Below, in pieces: positions 1-9,239 of a stretch of 64,000 bases of DNA. Every line of letters starts with the position of its first letter. Position 1 is the stretch's first letter. The translations under genes were made by a program, and so were the position numbers. Below the pieces are notes generated by a model. The model ran no database searches. It was not told the DNA's origin and saw nothing but the letters and a program-made list of their open reading frames with translations. Source of the stretch: Thalassotalea algicola (GTDB lineage: Bacteria > Pseudomonadota > Gammaproteobacteria > Enterobacterales > Alteromonadaceae); contig NZ_JABBXH010000002.1 of the NCBI RefSeq assembly GCF_012932965.1, positions 819,275 through 883,274 of the forward strand. The letters run 5' to 3'.

Positions 1-2232
1 TTACTTCACCAACTTAATCAAGATAAAAACTTAACACCAAAAGATATCTTGGTTATGTGTCCCGAGATAGAGCAGTATGCGCCTTTTATACAAGCAGTAT
101 TTACTAGAGGTTGGCAAGATATAGATGAACACATTCCACCTTTACCGTGTTCAATAGCTGATAGAAATGCGCAAGATGCAGACCCTCTTATAGCTAATTT
201 TGTCGACATGCTTTCATTACCAGATAGCCGATTTCAAATTACGTCAATTATAGCCATGCTTCGTTTAGAAGCTGTTCAGCATCAGTTTGGTTTGAATAGT
301 GAAGATATCGAACAACTGAGTTATTGGCTTGAACAGGCCGCAGTTCATTGGGGGTTAAATAGCGAACATAAAAACCAAGTACTAGGAAGTGATAATGCCT
401 CTGGGGTGTTTACTTGGCAACAAGGCTTGTCTAAGTTATTAAAAGGCTTTGCTTACTCAGATGCCACAGCATTAGTTGGCGATGAGCTTTATCTACCATT
501 TGTTGAAGGTGATTCAGCTCGGATTCTTGGGCAATTCATGTTGTTTCTAGAAAGCCTTAGTATAAATAGCAAATCACTCAACCAAGCTAAGTCCGCCAAT
601 GAATGGCATCAATATTTAACGTTATTAGTCGAACAGTTTTATCATCCTATAGCAGAAGAAAGTGTTAGCGCTATTCACCATGCGATTGGCCTGTTGTCAG
701 AATTTAATGCCCAAGCAGAAAATCATGCACCATTAACTTTGCCGGTTGTTAGAGAGTTCTTATCCGCGCATTTTTCTACGCCTGATACAGGTCGCCAGTT
801 TATGGTAGGGCAAGTTACATTTTGCTCTATGCTACCAATGCGTAGTATTCCTTTTAAGGTCATTGCTGTACTTGGGCTTAATGACGGTGAATACCCTCGA
901 CAAAGACAACCGCTAGCGTTTGATTTAATGGCAATGTCTAACCCTAAACTGGGTGATAGGTCGCGCCGTGGAGATGATCGTTACTTATTTTTAGAAGCAT
1001 TAATTTCAGCACGTCAAAAACTGTACTTAAGCTATCAAGGCCGAAGTGTCCAAAATAACAAAACACGAGAACCTAGTATCATCTTACAAGAGTTATTTGA
1101 CTACTTGACTGATGGTTACGGTTGGCAATGTGAATTAACGCCAAACAGCGATATTCGCCAGATGCCGCTACAAGCATTTAGCAAGGGCAATTACCTTAGT
1201 GAATTCCCGAGCTTTGACGTTAATTGGCTTAACTTAGCGATAGGTGATTCTCTCAAAGCTAGTGAACAGGCTAAAAAAACCAAAGTAAGCAATTCAATAG
1301 TGAGTTCAAGCAATGAATTAACAATTGATATCGATGACTTAGTAAGGTTTTTTCAACACCCGAGTAAGTGGTATGCCCAAAAAGTACTGTCGATATATTT
1401 TGAACATTATCAAGCGCAGCTAGAGGATACCGAGCAGTTCAGCTATGACCGGTTAGCGAGTTACCAGCTTAAGCAACAACTTTTAGAAATAGCTTTAGGC
1501 AGTGAAGAAGAAGTAGCGGTAAAAGTAGAACAGGCCTTAAAACAAGCAAAACTTAGTGGTCGATTTGCTGACACGCCACTTACTGATGAATACTTTGAAA
1601 AGTGGCAAGAGGACAATACTATATTTAGTGAAACGATTTTAAGTGAAGGCTTTGTAAACACTAATTTAGAAAGCTTCTCGGTAATATTAGAAATAGGCGA
1701 TGAGTTAACCAATAACCCTCCTGTTGACGTCAAAATCAGTGCGCAATTACCTATTGTTAGTAATAAAATTGCTTATTACCGTAGCTCTACCGCTAAAGCA
1801 AAAGATCTTTTTACACTGTATTTAAGTAATTTGATCGTAAATGCAGCTTATCAGCAAAGTAGTATTGATAATGATGTAGCTAGTACTGGGTTGTATTTTG
1901 ATACCAAACAACAAAAAGTCTCTCAATATGCCGTTCCACCAATAGCTGAATCGCTGGTTTTATTAACTAAAATTGTCGAGCAATTTTTAAATGGGCAAAC
2001 TAATGCATTATTAGTGAGTGCAGAGCTTGCTCACAAAATATTTAATTCAAGGAAATTTGAACAAGCGCAACTAGAGAACTTTTGGTTCGACACAAACAGT
2101 TTTAGTGCGCCAATAACCGACCCATACATGCAGTTCTTTTGGCCCGATTGCCCAAACGTAGAAGATGTAATTAGTGAAGCAAACCCAATTTACCAGCATA
2201 TGTACCAGGTAATGGAAAAGGTTAAACGATGA
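1..2232 (+). CDS. recC: RecBCD exonuclease V gamma subunit RecC (5' truncated by the window edge)
   Basis: RecC is the Chi-recognising, helicase-like but catalytically inactive subunit of the RecBCD double-strand-break repair nuclease/helicase. The frame is open from base 1, and its first codons (residues reading DILVMCPEIEQYAPFI) match the conserved early part of RecC, so the first in-frame ATG at 49 is internal. About 743 residues are visible against roughly 1,120 in E. coli, so the N-terminal third lies outside the window. FMVGQVTFCSMLPMRSIPFKV and VLGLNDGEYPR, near residues 265-300 of the visible part, are typical of RecC. The stop TGA overlaps the recB ATG (ATGA), which implies translational coupling. 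No ptrA gene sits between recC and recB, unlike E. coli. Confidence 0.96.
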   Translation, partial: LLHQLNQDKNLTPKDILVMCPEIEQYAPFIQAVFTRGWQDIDEHIPPLPCSIADRNAQDADPLIANFVDMLSLPDSRFQITSIIAMLRLEAVQHQFGLNSEDIEQLSYWLEQAAVHWGLNSEHKNQVLGSDNASGVFTWQQGLSKLLKGFAYSDATALVGDELYLPFVEGDSARILGQFMLFLESLSINSKSLNQAKSANEWHQYLTLLVEQFYHPIAEESVSAIHHAIGLLSEFNAQAENHAPLTLPVVREFLSAHFSTPDTGRQFMVGQVTFCSMLPMRSIPFKVIAVLGLNDGEYPRQRQPLAFDLMAMSNPKLGDRSRRGDDRYLFLEALISARQKLYLSYQGRSVQNNKTREPSIILQELFDYLTDGYGWQCELTPNSDIRQMPLQAFSKGNYLSEFPSFDVNWLNLAIGDSLKASEQAKKTKVSNSIVSSSNELTIDIDDLVRFFQHPSKWYAQKVLSIYFEHYQAQLEDTEQFSYDRLASYQLKQQLLEIALGSEEEVAVKVEQALKQAKLSGRFADTPLTDEYFEKWQEDNTIFSETILSEGFVNTNLESFSVILEIGDELTNNPPVDVKISAQLPIVSNKIAYYRSSTAKAKDLFTLYLSNLIVNAAYQQSSIDNDVASTGLYFDTKQQKVSQYAVPPIAESLVLLTKIVEQFLNGQTNALLVSAELAHKIFNSRKFEQAQLENFWFDTNSFSAPITDPYMQFFWPDCPNVEDVISEANPIYQHMYQVMEKVKR

Positions 2233-5200
2233 ACTTACTACCATTAGTTGCCGAGCAAATTCCATTAACAGGTAAACATTTAATTGAAGCAAGTGCAGGT
2301 ACAGGCAAGACATTTAATATCACCCGAATTTATTTGCGGTTATTACTAGAGAAAAAGTTAACTGTAGAGCAAATTTTAGTCATGACCTTTACTAAGGATG
2401 CGACTGAGGAAATTCGTAGTCGCATTGGTAATACTTTGAGAGCAACGCTAAGTCAATGGGATGAACTGGTAACTAGCGATCCGTTTTATCAGTCATTGGC
2501 ACAAAGCGTTGCCAAGGAACAAGCATTTGCTCTTATTAATCGAGCATTGCTTTTTCTAGATGACGCAGCAATATTCACCATACATGGCTTTTGTAAAAGG
2601 GTGCTAACCCAATATGCATTTGATAGTGGCTTACTGTTTAACATGCAAATGGAGTCAGGTTGCCAAGATCAAATGCTAGAAGCAGTGCAAGACTGGTATC
2701 GACTGCTGTCTAAAAGCCACCCTGAGCAGTATTTGTCTGTGGCAGAGTTTTGGCCAGAACCAACGACATTTATCCAAGTGTTTAGTCGGGCATTAAATCG
2801 AAAACACGAAATTTTAGTACCTAATAAACAATCGATATTTGATGTGTATATTCAAGAAGTACAAGTTGCTAAATCTTCATTGTTAGCGAATCAGCCGTTA
2901 TTATTTGAAGCCTTGGTAGATAACCAAAAAGGTGATAAACGCGACGTTAGAATTCATGAGTATGAGCAACTCATAGGTTGGCTGGAAAAAGCTTCAGTTA
3001 CAACATTAGATGACGTTACTAAGTATGTAAGTCAGTCCATTCCTGCATCTTTTTGCGATGGACGCCGCTATTCAAAATCTAAAGTTAAGTCGCAACTTGT
3101 TGACGCTTTCACTCCGGTTAATACATTAAAAGATACGGTTAAAAGTCTAGAGCAACGTTTAAAGAAAGCCGATGCGTTCCAAATTATTGTTCAGGGTATT
3201 AACGATATTAATATCAGTATTGAACAAAAGAAAAAACAAGGTTCTTTATTAAGCTTTGATGACTTAATTGAAGTGCTGGCTGACAAGCTGGATGAAATAG
3301 ACAATAACAAGCTTAGCCAGCAGCTGTATCAGCAATTTCCTGCGGCAATGGTTGATGAATTTCAAGATACAGATCCTCATCAATTTAGTATTTTACAAGC
3401 GATTTACCAACATCAAGCTAAGAGCTGTCTATTCTTAATTGGTGACCCCAAACAGGCTATTTATGGCTTTAGGGGGGGCGATATATTTACTTATCTTTCT
3501 GCAAGAGGGTTTTGTCAGTATCAGTGGGTAATGGATACAAACTGGCGTTCGAGTGCTCAGGTGATCCAAGGGTACAATCGACTGTTCTACGGTGGAGACC
3601 TAAACAGTGAAGGTAAAGAAATATTTGGTCACGGCATACCTTATAATCCGGTGACCCCTTCATACAAAATACCAGCTGAACAATATAAAGATAATGATTG
3701 TGCGCTGCAGTTTGTTCATTTTAGTAATAATGAAGATAAACCGTTTAAACCAGCGTTTCGTGCAACGATGGCTGATTGGTTGTCTAATAAAATTGTTACA
3801 TTATTAAATGATAATACTGAAGGTGTATCAGCAGCAGATATTGCGATATTGGTGCGCGACGGTACTGAAGCAAATATTGTTAAGGAATCGCTAGAAGCTA
3901 AACAATTGGCATCGGTCTATTTAAGTAATCGAAGTAATCTATGGTTAACGGCTCAAGCTAGTCAGTTATTACTTGTGCTTAAAGGAGTATTGTTTTACGA
4001 ACAAGACAGGTTTTTCAACGCCGCACTTGCTTCTGGTTTACTTGGTTTTAATGCTGATAGCTTATTAGCCTTACAACAGGATGAACTTGCTTGGCAAGAT
4101 CAAAAGTTTGCCTTTAAAGCATTAAAAGATGAATGGCGATACAAAGGCTTTATCTCAGCTGCGCTAAAACTATTACATCAGCACATTAAACTAGACTCAG
4201 GTGGTAAGGAGCGCGCATTAACTAACTTATTACACTTGGTAGAGTTACTACAAAATGCCAGTAAACGTCACCATCAAGCCGAAGAGTTATTGTATTGGTT
4301 TGAACAGCAGCAACGTCTTGATTTAAGTGACAATGAAGCTGAACTAAGGCTAGAAAGTGACGAACACCTAATCAAAATTGTTACGCAGCATGGCTCCAAA
4401 GGCCTTGAATATCCAATTGTTTTTGTTCCTTTTGCGACTCGACATAAGAACCCCAATATGATTGGTAACCGTAAAGTTACTGTACTTGACTATCACAATG
4501 AACAAGGTCAACTTATTACGGCACTAGAGGGAAGTGATGAAGCTCGTCAGCATATGTGCGAAGAAGCTTATGCAGAATCAATAAGATTACTATATGTAGC
4601 CGTTACACGTGCTGTTCAGCGTTGTTATATGCTGACGGCGAACTTTGAACAATGTCATTTATCACCGCTAGGTATAACTCTAGGTTGGCAAGAAGATACC
4701 GATCTTCAAAATGCGCTATCTACGCTTTCTGTTAATAATCCTGACTCAATCGGGTTAGAACTGGTGGACGATGGTGAGAGTAATCAAGTTGACATTAATA
4801 ATTCACAATTTGAAGAAACTCTAGTAATTCACGCTGCTAGGTTTTTAGGCAGTATCGAACGTGATTGGTGGTTAAGTTCGTTTACTGCATTGAGCCGAAA
4901 TTTGCGACATGGCGGTGTTTCATTGCCCGATAGAGATACCAATGAGACAGCAGAGCAGTTTATAGCGTCCAAAGGTGTTGAAATGCGATTTGAGTTAGCT
5001 AAAGGTGCTCATACTGGTAATTTGCTTCATGATTTATTAGAGCAAGTAAGCTTTGATGAATGGGACTGGTTTGCAATTGCACAGAGGCTACAAACTAAGT
5101 ACCTAAGTATATTAGACGGTTGGCAATTAGACACTTTGGTAGATTGGCTAAGAAGCATAGCATCTTCTCCGTTATCGGACTCTTTAACCCTTGAATCATT

Positions 5201-5711
5201 AACTGAAAAAAATGTGTTAAAAGAACAAGAGTTTTATTTTCCAATGAAAAAAGCGAGTAGCCAAAAATTAGCTTCGCTTCTTTACCAACATCGAAATCGA
5301 ATTTCGCCAAATATGGCTAGCGGAGCGATAAAATTACCCGCATATCAACAGTTAAAAGGCATGATGCATGGCTTCATTGATTTAATATTTGAACATAAAG
5401 GAAAATATTACGTCTGTGATTACAAATCGAGTCACCTAGGTAATCAATTTGCTCATTATGAGAATGAAGCGCTCAACAGTAATATTGCTAAGAATTATTA
5501 TGACCTACAGTACTTAATTTATAGTTTGGCTTTACATCGCTTACTTAAGTCTCGGCTGCCTAACTATGATAGTGAAATACACTTTGGTGGGGTTTATTAT
5601 TTATACTTACGTGGCATGGCACCCAATACTACTAGTGGTGTCTTTTATTCCGACATTTCCACTCAAGAGCTAGATGCATTAGACATGTTGTTCGACGGAG
5701 AAAGTTGCTAA
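2229..5711 (+). CDS. recB: RecBCD exonuclease V beta subunit RecB
   Basis: RecB is the 3'-5' SF1A helicase and the nuclease of RecBCD; with 1160 residues it has the usual length (E. coli 1180). A Walker A motif, ASAGTGKT, lies at about residues 21-28. The Walker B/Q-loop sequence VDEFQDTDP is near residue 375, and GDPKQAIYGFRGGD follows it. The UvrD-type C-terminal helicase motifs HGSKGLEYPIVFVP and YVAVTRA lie near residues 720-790. The C-terminal nuclease domain keeps the acidic residues of GFIDLIF (about 1050) and the DYKSSH motif (about 1063), so it looks catalytically intact. It overlaps recC by four bases, and its TAA shares one base with the recD ATG. Confidence 0.97.
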   Translation: MNLLPLVAEQIPLTGKHLIEASAGTGKTFNITRIYLRLLLEKKLTVEQILVMTFTKDATEEIRSRIGNTLRATLSQWDELVTSDPFYQSLAQSVAKEQAFALINRALLFLDDAAIFTIHGFCKRVLTQYAFDSGLLFNMQMESGCQDQMLEAVQDWYRLLSKSHPEQYLSVAEFWPEPTTFIQVFSRALNRKHEILVPNKQSIFDVYIQEVQVAKSSLLANQPLLFEALVDNQKGDKRDVRIHEYEQLIGWLEKASVTTLDDVTKYVSQSIPASFCDGRRYSKSKVKSQLVDAFTPVNTLKDTVKSLEQRLKKADAFQIIVQGINDINISIEQKKKQGSLLSFDDLIEVLADKLDEIDNNKLSQQLYQQFPAAMVDEFQDTDPHQFSILQAIYQHQAKSCLFLIGDPKQAIYGFRGGDIFTYLSARGFCQYQWVMDTNWRSSAQVIQGYNRLFYGGDLNSEGKEIFGHGIPYNPVTPSYKIPAEQYKDNDCALQFVHFSNNEDKPFKPAFRATMADWLSNKIVTLLNDNTEGVSAADIAILVRDGTEANIVKESLEAKQLASVYLSNRSNLWLTAQASQLLLVLKGVLFYEQDRFFNAALASGLLGFNADSLLALQQDELAWQDQKFAFKALKDEWRYKGFISAALKLLHQHIKLDSGGKERALTNLLHLVELLQNASKRHHQAEELLYWFEQQQRLDLSDNEAELRLESDEHLIKIVTQHGSKGLEYPIVFVPFATRHKNPNMIGNRKVTVLDYHNEQGQLITALEGSDEARQHMCEEAYAESIRLLYVAVTRAVQRCYMLTANFEQCHLSPLGITLGWQEDTDLQNALSTLSVNNPDSIGLELVDDGESNQVDINNSQFEETLVIHAARFLGSIERDWWLSSFTALSRNLRHGGVSLPDRDTNETAEQFIASKGVEMRFELAKGAHTGNLLHDLLEQVSFDEWDWFAIAQRLQTKYLSILDGWQLDTLVDWLRSIASSPLSDSLTLESLTEKNVLKEQEFYFPMKKASSQKLASLLYQHRNRISPNMASGAIKLPAYQQLKGMMHGFIDLIFEHKGKYYVCDYKSSHLGNQFAHYENEALNSNIAKNYYDLQYLIYSLALHRLLKSRLPNYDSEIHFGGVYYLYLRGMAPNTTSGVFYSDISTQELDALDMLFDGESC

Positions 5712-7540
5712 TGAGTTATTCAACTTTCCACAAAGCAAGTGAGCAATTAGCAGGCATAACAGCGATAGATTATTTTTTTGCAAATGAATTTTGTGAAATT
5801 GCAGACAAAAACCAAGGCGATATTTGGTTTCATTTGCTGTTAGCACTTAGCGAATCTGTGCGTTTAGGTCATAGTTGCTTACCTACTTCCGTACTTGCCA
5901 ATCACCGTTTTGGATTTAAAAGTGAGCAGGAATTAGTTACCCATCATGGTTTTCAGTTCCCAAGCGAAAAGCACCTCGATGATTTACTTAAACAGCTTCC
6001 GATATTTAGCGATGACAGTGCAATTATCTATCATCAACATTGTTTGTATATGCGACGAAATTTTAGCTTTGAACAGGCGCTAATAAGTTATTTCAGCGAA
6101 AAAATGAGCCAGCCATCGCCATTTAAACGTGAACAAATACAGAGGGTTATTAGAGAGCTGTTTCCTGATCAAGATAACGAGATCGATTGGCAGAAAATTG
6201 CAGTAGCTAATAGTGTCGATAAAGGTTTAAGTATAATTGCTGGCGGGCCAGGGACAGGTAAAACCTATACCGTAACTAAATTATTGGCTGCGCTAATTTC
6301 ATTGTTCAATGAACCTAAGCAAATCAATTTAGTAGCGCCAACCGGTAAGGCCGCCCAGCGGTTATCTGAATCAATAGTCAATGCTGTAAAGGGCTTTGAA
6401 GGAGTAATAGATCAAAAAATACTCGCGAAAATCCCAACTTCAGCACAAACGATTCATCGCCTATTAAAAGTGGTACCTAATCAGGTAAATTTTAAGCATG
6501 GTCAAAACCAGCCATTACAATGTGACGTATTAATTATTGATGAAGTATCAATGGTCGATTTAGCGCTAATGACTCGTTTGTTTCGAGCATTACCAGATCA
6601 TTGCCAAGTTATCATGCTAGGCGATGCTGATCAGTTACCTTCTGTTGCGCTTGGTAGTGTTTTAGCTGATATTGCGATTCGGCCTCATCTAGGTTATAGC
6701 AAAGAGAACTTGAGCTATTTGAAAGATGTTTGCCAACTATCTGTAGCGCATACGAAGGTGTTACCAAGCATGAAAAAGCAAAGCGCTGATCACTTGTCCT
6801 TGCTACTTAAAAGTAGGCGCTTTGATGGTGAAGGAGCAATTGGTAAAATTGCCACTGCAACTATAAATGGCGAAGGAGAAAAAAGCTGGCAGTATATTAA
6901 TCAAAATAGCTGTCAAGGTAGTGACTTATATTTAGCACCGGCCAATTTAAGTTCATGGTTGCCAGGTTATATACAAGAGTATTTTTTACCTATTCAACAA
7001 TCAGAGACGTTAATAGAAGCTTTTCAACGCCTTGGCCAATTCAGAGTGCTTTGTGCTACACGTGTCGGCAGTGAAGGTGTGGAGCAAATTAATGAACAAG
7101 TGATAACGCAATTAAAAGGTATGCAATTTATCGAAAAGCTTTATCATGGTTTGCCAATCATGGTGAATGAAAACCATTATGGATTGAACCTGTATAACGG
7201 CGATATAGGCTTAATTTGGCAAAATGAACATGGTCAATTAATGGCATATTTTGAAAGCACAGATGAACAAGGTAACATTGGTTTTAGAGCCGTTATTCCT
7301 ACTAGGCTACCTAGTATTGAGCCTGTTTACGCGATGACTATCCATAAAACACAAGGTAGTGAATTTAACCATGTGGCCTTGTTACTCCCTTCACAAGCCG
7401 ATAACAACTTACTTTCTCGAGAGCTAATATATACTGGCATTACTCGGGCTAAACAACAGCTTACCTTAAGTTGTTTAGAGAATGTCTGGCATAGCGGCTT
7501 AGAAACTAAAGTAAAACGACATTCAAACTTAACTATCTAA
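5711..7540 (+). CDS. recD: RecBCD exonuclease V alpha subunit RecD
   Basis: RecD is the 5'-3' SF1B helicase motor of RecBCD. A Walker A motif, GGPGTGKT, is at about residues 178-185. A second conserved block, APTGKAAQRLSESI, follows it. The Walker B block LIIDEVSMVD is near residue 275, followed by LGDADQLPSV. The C-terminal UvrD-like motif YAMTIHKTQGSEF, with YTGITRAK, lies near residues 540-580. The length of 609 residues matches E. coli (608). I use the ATG at 5711, which forms a TAATG junction with recB; a TTG six bases earlier gives a two-residue extension without family support. It completes the recC-recB-recD operon. Confidence 0.97.
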   Translation: MSYSTFHKASEQLAGITAIDYFFANEFCEIADKNQGDIWFHLLLALSESVRLGHSCLPTSVLANHRFGFKSEQELVTHHGFQFPSEKHLDDLLKQLPIFSDDSAIIYHQHCLYMRRNFSFEQALISYFSEKMSQPSPFKREQIQRVIRELFPDQDNEIDWQKIAVANSVDKGLSIIAGGPGTGKTYTVTKLLAALISLFNEPKQINLVAPTGKAAQRLSESIVNAVKGFEGVIDQKILAKIPTSAQTIHRLLKVVPNQVNFKHGQNQPLQCDVLIIDEVSMVDLALMTRLFRALPDHCQVIMLGDADQLPSVALGSVLADIAIRPHLGYSKENLSYLKDVCQLSVAHTKVLPSMKKQSADHLSLLLKSRRFDGEGAIGKIATATINGEGEKSWQYINQNSCQGSDLYLAPANLSSWLPGYIQEYFLPIQQSETLIEAFQRLGQFRVLCATRVGSEGVEQINEQVITQLKGMQFIEKLYHGLPIMVNENHYGLNLYNGDIGLIWQNEHGQLMAYFESTDEQGNIGFRAVIPTRLPSIEPVYAMTIHKTQGSEFNHVALLLPSQADNNLLSRELIYTGITRAKQQLTLSCLENVWHSGLETKVKRHSNLTI

Positions 7541-7552
7541 TTATTATATTTT

Positions 7553-8074
7553 ATGAACATTCAAACTATTAATAAATCTACGTACCGTAAAAGGCTTAAT
7601 CATGTTTCTGTTGGCTTTGTACTTGTGTTTGCGCTTTTTGCACTGATATTTGGTAGCTTTTTTATTTGGGCTTTCGCAGAGCCAATTACTGATCCAGAAA
7701 CACAAAGCAACTTTCGTTATAACTTAGCCGGCGTAGTCTTGGCATTAGCTACTATGGCAATGATAGCTAACAGCATTAAACGACATAAATATTTACAAGA
7801 AATTTATTATGTTTGGCAATTAAAACAACTACATAATCGTATCTATAGAAAGCTTGCCAATATAAAAGCTAAACAAATTGAAGGTGATGATAACGCTAAG
7901 ATTACATTAGCTTTTTATTATAAAACGTTAAAACAAGTATATGAGTTAGATAACAATACTTTGACTATTTCTAATGTCAATTTGGAAATAAATAAACTGC
8001 AGCAACATTTAGGTGTTGAGGAATTTGACGTGATGGCCGAACAATTTGACAAAAAGCTGCTAGATTCTTTCTAG
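7553..8074 (+). CDS. DUF3087 family inner-membrane protein
   Basis: The protein has 173 residues and resembles the DUF3087 family of marine gammaproteobacteria, which has no assigned function. Two hydrophobic helices are visible, at about residues 18-42 and 58-75. They are followed by a basic, helix-rich cytosolic tail. It starts 12 bases after recD, with no clear ribosome binding site, so it may be translated from the recD transcript. Nothing in the sequence ties it to recombination beyond this position. The family assignment is from recalled sequence character, not a search. Confidence 0.75.
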   Translation: MNIQTINKSTYRKRLNHVSVGFVLVFALFALIFGSFFIWAFAEPITDPETQSNFRYNLAGVVLALATMAMIANSIKRHKYLQEIYYVWQLKQLHNRIYRKLANIKAKQIEGDDNAKITLAFYYKTLKQVYELDNNTLTISNVNLEINKLQQHLGVEEFDVMAEQFDKKLLDSF

Positions 8075-8101
8075 TGATATTCATTAAAAAGGACATAAAA
8101 A

Positions 8102-8488
8102 ATGATTGGATATGTAACAGTAGGCACTAATGACTTACCTAGAGCAACCGCGTTTTTCGATAAACTATTTGCAACGATAGGAGCAGGGCGTTTTCTAGAA
8201 AGTGATAAGTTTATTGCCTGGGCAACATCACCAGAAGCGGCAGGAGTTTGTGTGACAACACCGTTTGACGAAGGGGAGGCGACAGTAGGAAATGGTGTCA
8301 TGGTAGCTTTAGTTGTTGATTCTACGGAGAAGGTAGATGAGGTATATAACAAAGCCATTGAGCTAGGAGCAAGCGATGAAGGAAAACCTGGACCACGAGG
8401 CGAGTTGTCAGGTTTTTATGCGGGTTATTTTAGAGACTTAGATGGTAATAAGTTCAATGTTTTTCATATGGATATGCCAGAAGGCTAA
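8102..8488 (+). CDS. VOC (glyoxalase/bleomycin-resistance-like) family protein
   Basis: A 128-residue single-module vicinal-oxygen-chelate protein. The opening MIGYVTVGTNDLPRATAFFDK is the classic first beta-alpha element. The closing YAGYFRDLDGNKFNVF is the conserved end of the second module, with its Asp-Gly-Asn turn. These proteins are usually metal-dependent lyases or dioxygenases, or binding proteins without catalysis; the substrate cannot be read from the sequence. It has a good ribosome binding site (AAAGGA) and is followed by a strong terminator, so it ends the recCBD-side transcription unit or forms its own. Confidence 0.88.
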   Translation: MIGYVTVGTNDLPRATAFFDKLFATIGAGRFLESDKFIAWATSPEAAGVCVTTPFDEGEATVGNGVMVALVVDSTEKVDEVYNKAIELGASDEGKPGPRGELSGFYAGYFRDLDGNKFNVFHMDMPEG

Positions 8489-8509
8489 CACTTTATAATA
8501 ATGTTGAAT

Positions 8510-8543
8510 AAAAAAAGGCGAAATAAAAATTCGCCTTTTTTTA
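8510..8543 (+). terminator. Rho-independent terminator after the VOC gene
   Basis: A GC-containing hairpin has arms AAAAAAGGCGAA (8511-8522) and TTCGCCTTTTTT (8530-8541) around a 7-base loop and ends in a T-run. It lies 22 bases after the stop codon. The symmetric A/T tails could also stop transcription from the opposite strand. Confidence 0.9.
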
Positions 8544-8586
8544 TTGGTTATACATTGACCCGATCATAACTTTATAGTTCACACTT

Positions 8587-8607
8587 CCTCTATTATTTAA
8601 TAAGAGG
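8587..8607 (+). promoter_or_regulatory. Hairpin that could hide the ribosome binding site of the next gene
   Basis: CCTCT (8587-8591) is complementary to AGAGG (8603-8607), which is the only Shine-Dalgarno-like sequence before the ATG at 8617. If the stem formed in mRNA it would block translation start. The pairing is only five base pairs with an A/T-rich interior, so this is tentative. Confidence 0.25.
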
Positions 8608-8616
8608 TTCCACTAT

Positions 8617-9030
8617 ATGACTCCCGTTACTATTGAGCTTAGCGATACAAAATTTCGTCAGCAATTTGAATCATGTACCCTTGATCCAGCATATTTTAAT
8701 CATTTGGGTCATTTACGTATTGCATGGTTGTATTTAAGTGAGTTTCCGCTTGAAAAAGCAGTTGATTTAGCCTGCAGTGGTATTAAATTTTATGCTGAGA
8801 GTTTAGGGGCAACAGATAAATTCAATTACACCATAACCGATGCAATAATAAGGATTATCCATCGGCGAATAAAGCTACAGGAAATAAAAGAGTGGTCGCT
8901 TTTTCTATCAAACAATGAAGACCTTGTTCTTAACGCGTTAGAAGTGTTACTCAATCACTATTCTAAAGCGTTGCTCTTTTCTAATAGAGCACGCCAATCT
9001 CTAGTTCAACCTGATATTAAGACAATCTGA
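8617..9030 (+). CDS. Conserved protein of unknown function (FNHxxHLRxAWLYL family)
   Basis: A 137-residue soluble protein. It carries the signature FNHLGHLRIAWLYLSEFPLEKA followed by a GxxFYAESLGATDKFNYT block, and ends in an RARQSLVQPD motif. I recognise this pattern from a widespread family of small bacterial proteins with no known function. The two histidines of FNHxxH and the later KFNYTxT block are the conserved features and could bind a ligand or metal. It stands alone between a terminator and the zinc operon, and its ribosome binding site AGAGG is nine bases upstream. No specific role can be offered. Confidence 0.75.
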   Translation: MTPVTIELSDTKFRQQFESCTLDPAYFNHLGHLRIAWLYLSEFPLEKAVDLACSGIKFYAESLGATDKFNYTITDAIIRIIHRRIKLQEIKEWSLFLSNNEDLVLNALEVLLNHYSKALLFSNRARQSLVQPDIKTI

Positions 9031-9099
9031 CGGCTTGGTTGATTACCATTTTTATAATCTAGCAAAAAATTAATCGCTAAAAATATTTTTGATGTTATA

Positions 9100-9133
9100 T
9101 TGTCACAAAGTCTAAAGGTGTTATAGTATCACC
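9100..9133 (+). promoter_or_regulatory. Promoter with overlapping Zur-box-like operator (site 1)
   Basis: TTGTCA (9100-9105) and TATAGT (9122-9127) or TAGTAT (9124-9129) form a plausible sigma-70 promoter with 16-18 base spacing. The interrupted palindrome GGTGTTATAGTATCACC (9117-9133) covers the -10 element. It resembles the gammaproteobacterial Zur consensus GTTATAATATAAC. The downstream operon encodes Zur itself, so zinc-dependent autorepression is the likely logic. Confidence 0.6.
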
Positions 9134-9170
9134 ATTGTTTGACGGAACACCTGCTTCATTAGGAAATTTA

Positions 9171-9236
9171 ATGTGTTTCAAGGTGTGCACTGAGATTCTT
9201 AATATGGGTGCGCTAATAATGACGGTGATAATATAA
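9171..9236 (+). CDS. Possible 21-residue leader peptide before DUF1826
   Basis: An ATG at 9171 has AGGA six bases upstream and opens 21 codons. The predicted peptide starts MCFKVC and ends TVII. It stops three bases before the DUF1826 ATG, in the same frame. DUF1826 has no ribosome binding site of its own, so re-initiation after this peptide is a reasonable way to translate it. The two cysteines, in a zinc operon, are suggestive only. It could also be a chance open frame. Confidence 0.3.
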   Translation: MCFKVCTEILNMGALIMTVII

Positions 9237-9238
9237 CG
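9224..9238 (+). promoter_or_regulatory. Zur-box-like operator (site 2), abutting the DUF1826 start
   Basis: GGTGATAATATAACG (9224-9238) contains GTGATAATATAAC, which differs at one position from the palindromic consensus GTTATAATATAAC. It lies directly before the ATG at 9240, so a bound repressor would block elongation or a second promoter. Binding is inferred. Confidence 0.5.
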
Positions 9239-9239
9239 A

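Noticed and set aside
1..2232. recC as a complete gene starting at 49
   Set aside because: The frame is open from base 1, conserved residues precede the ATG, and one third of the expected protein is missing, so the 5' end lies outside the window.
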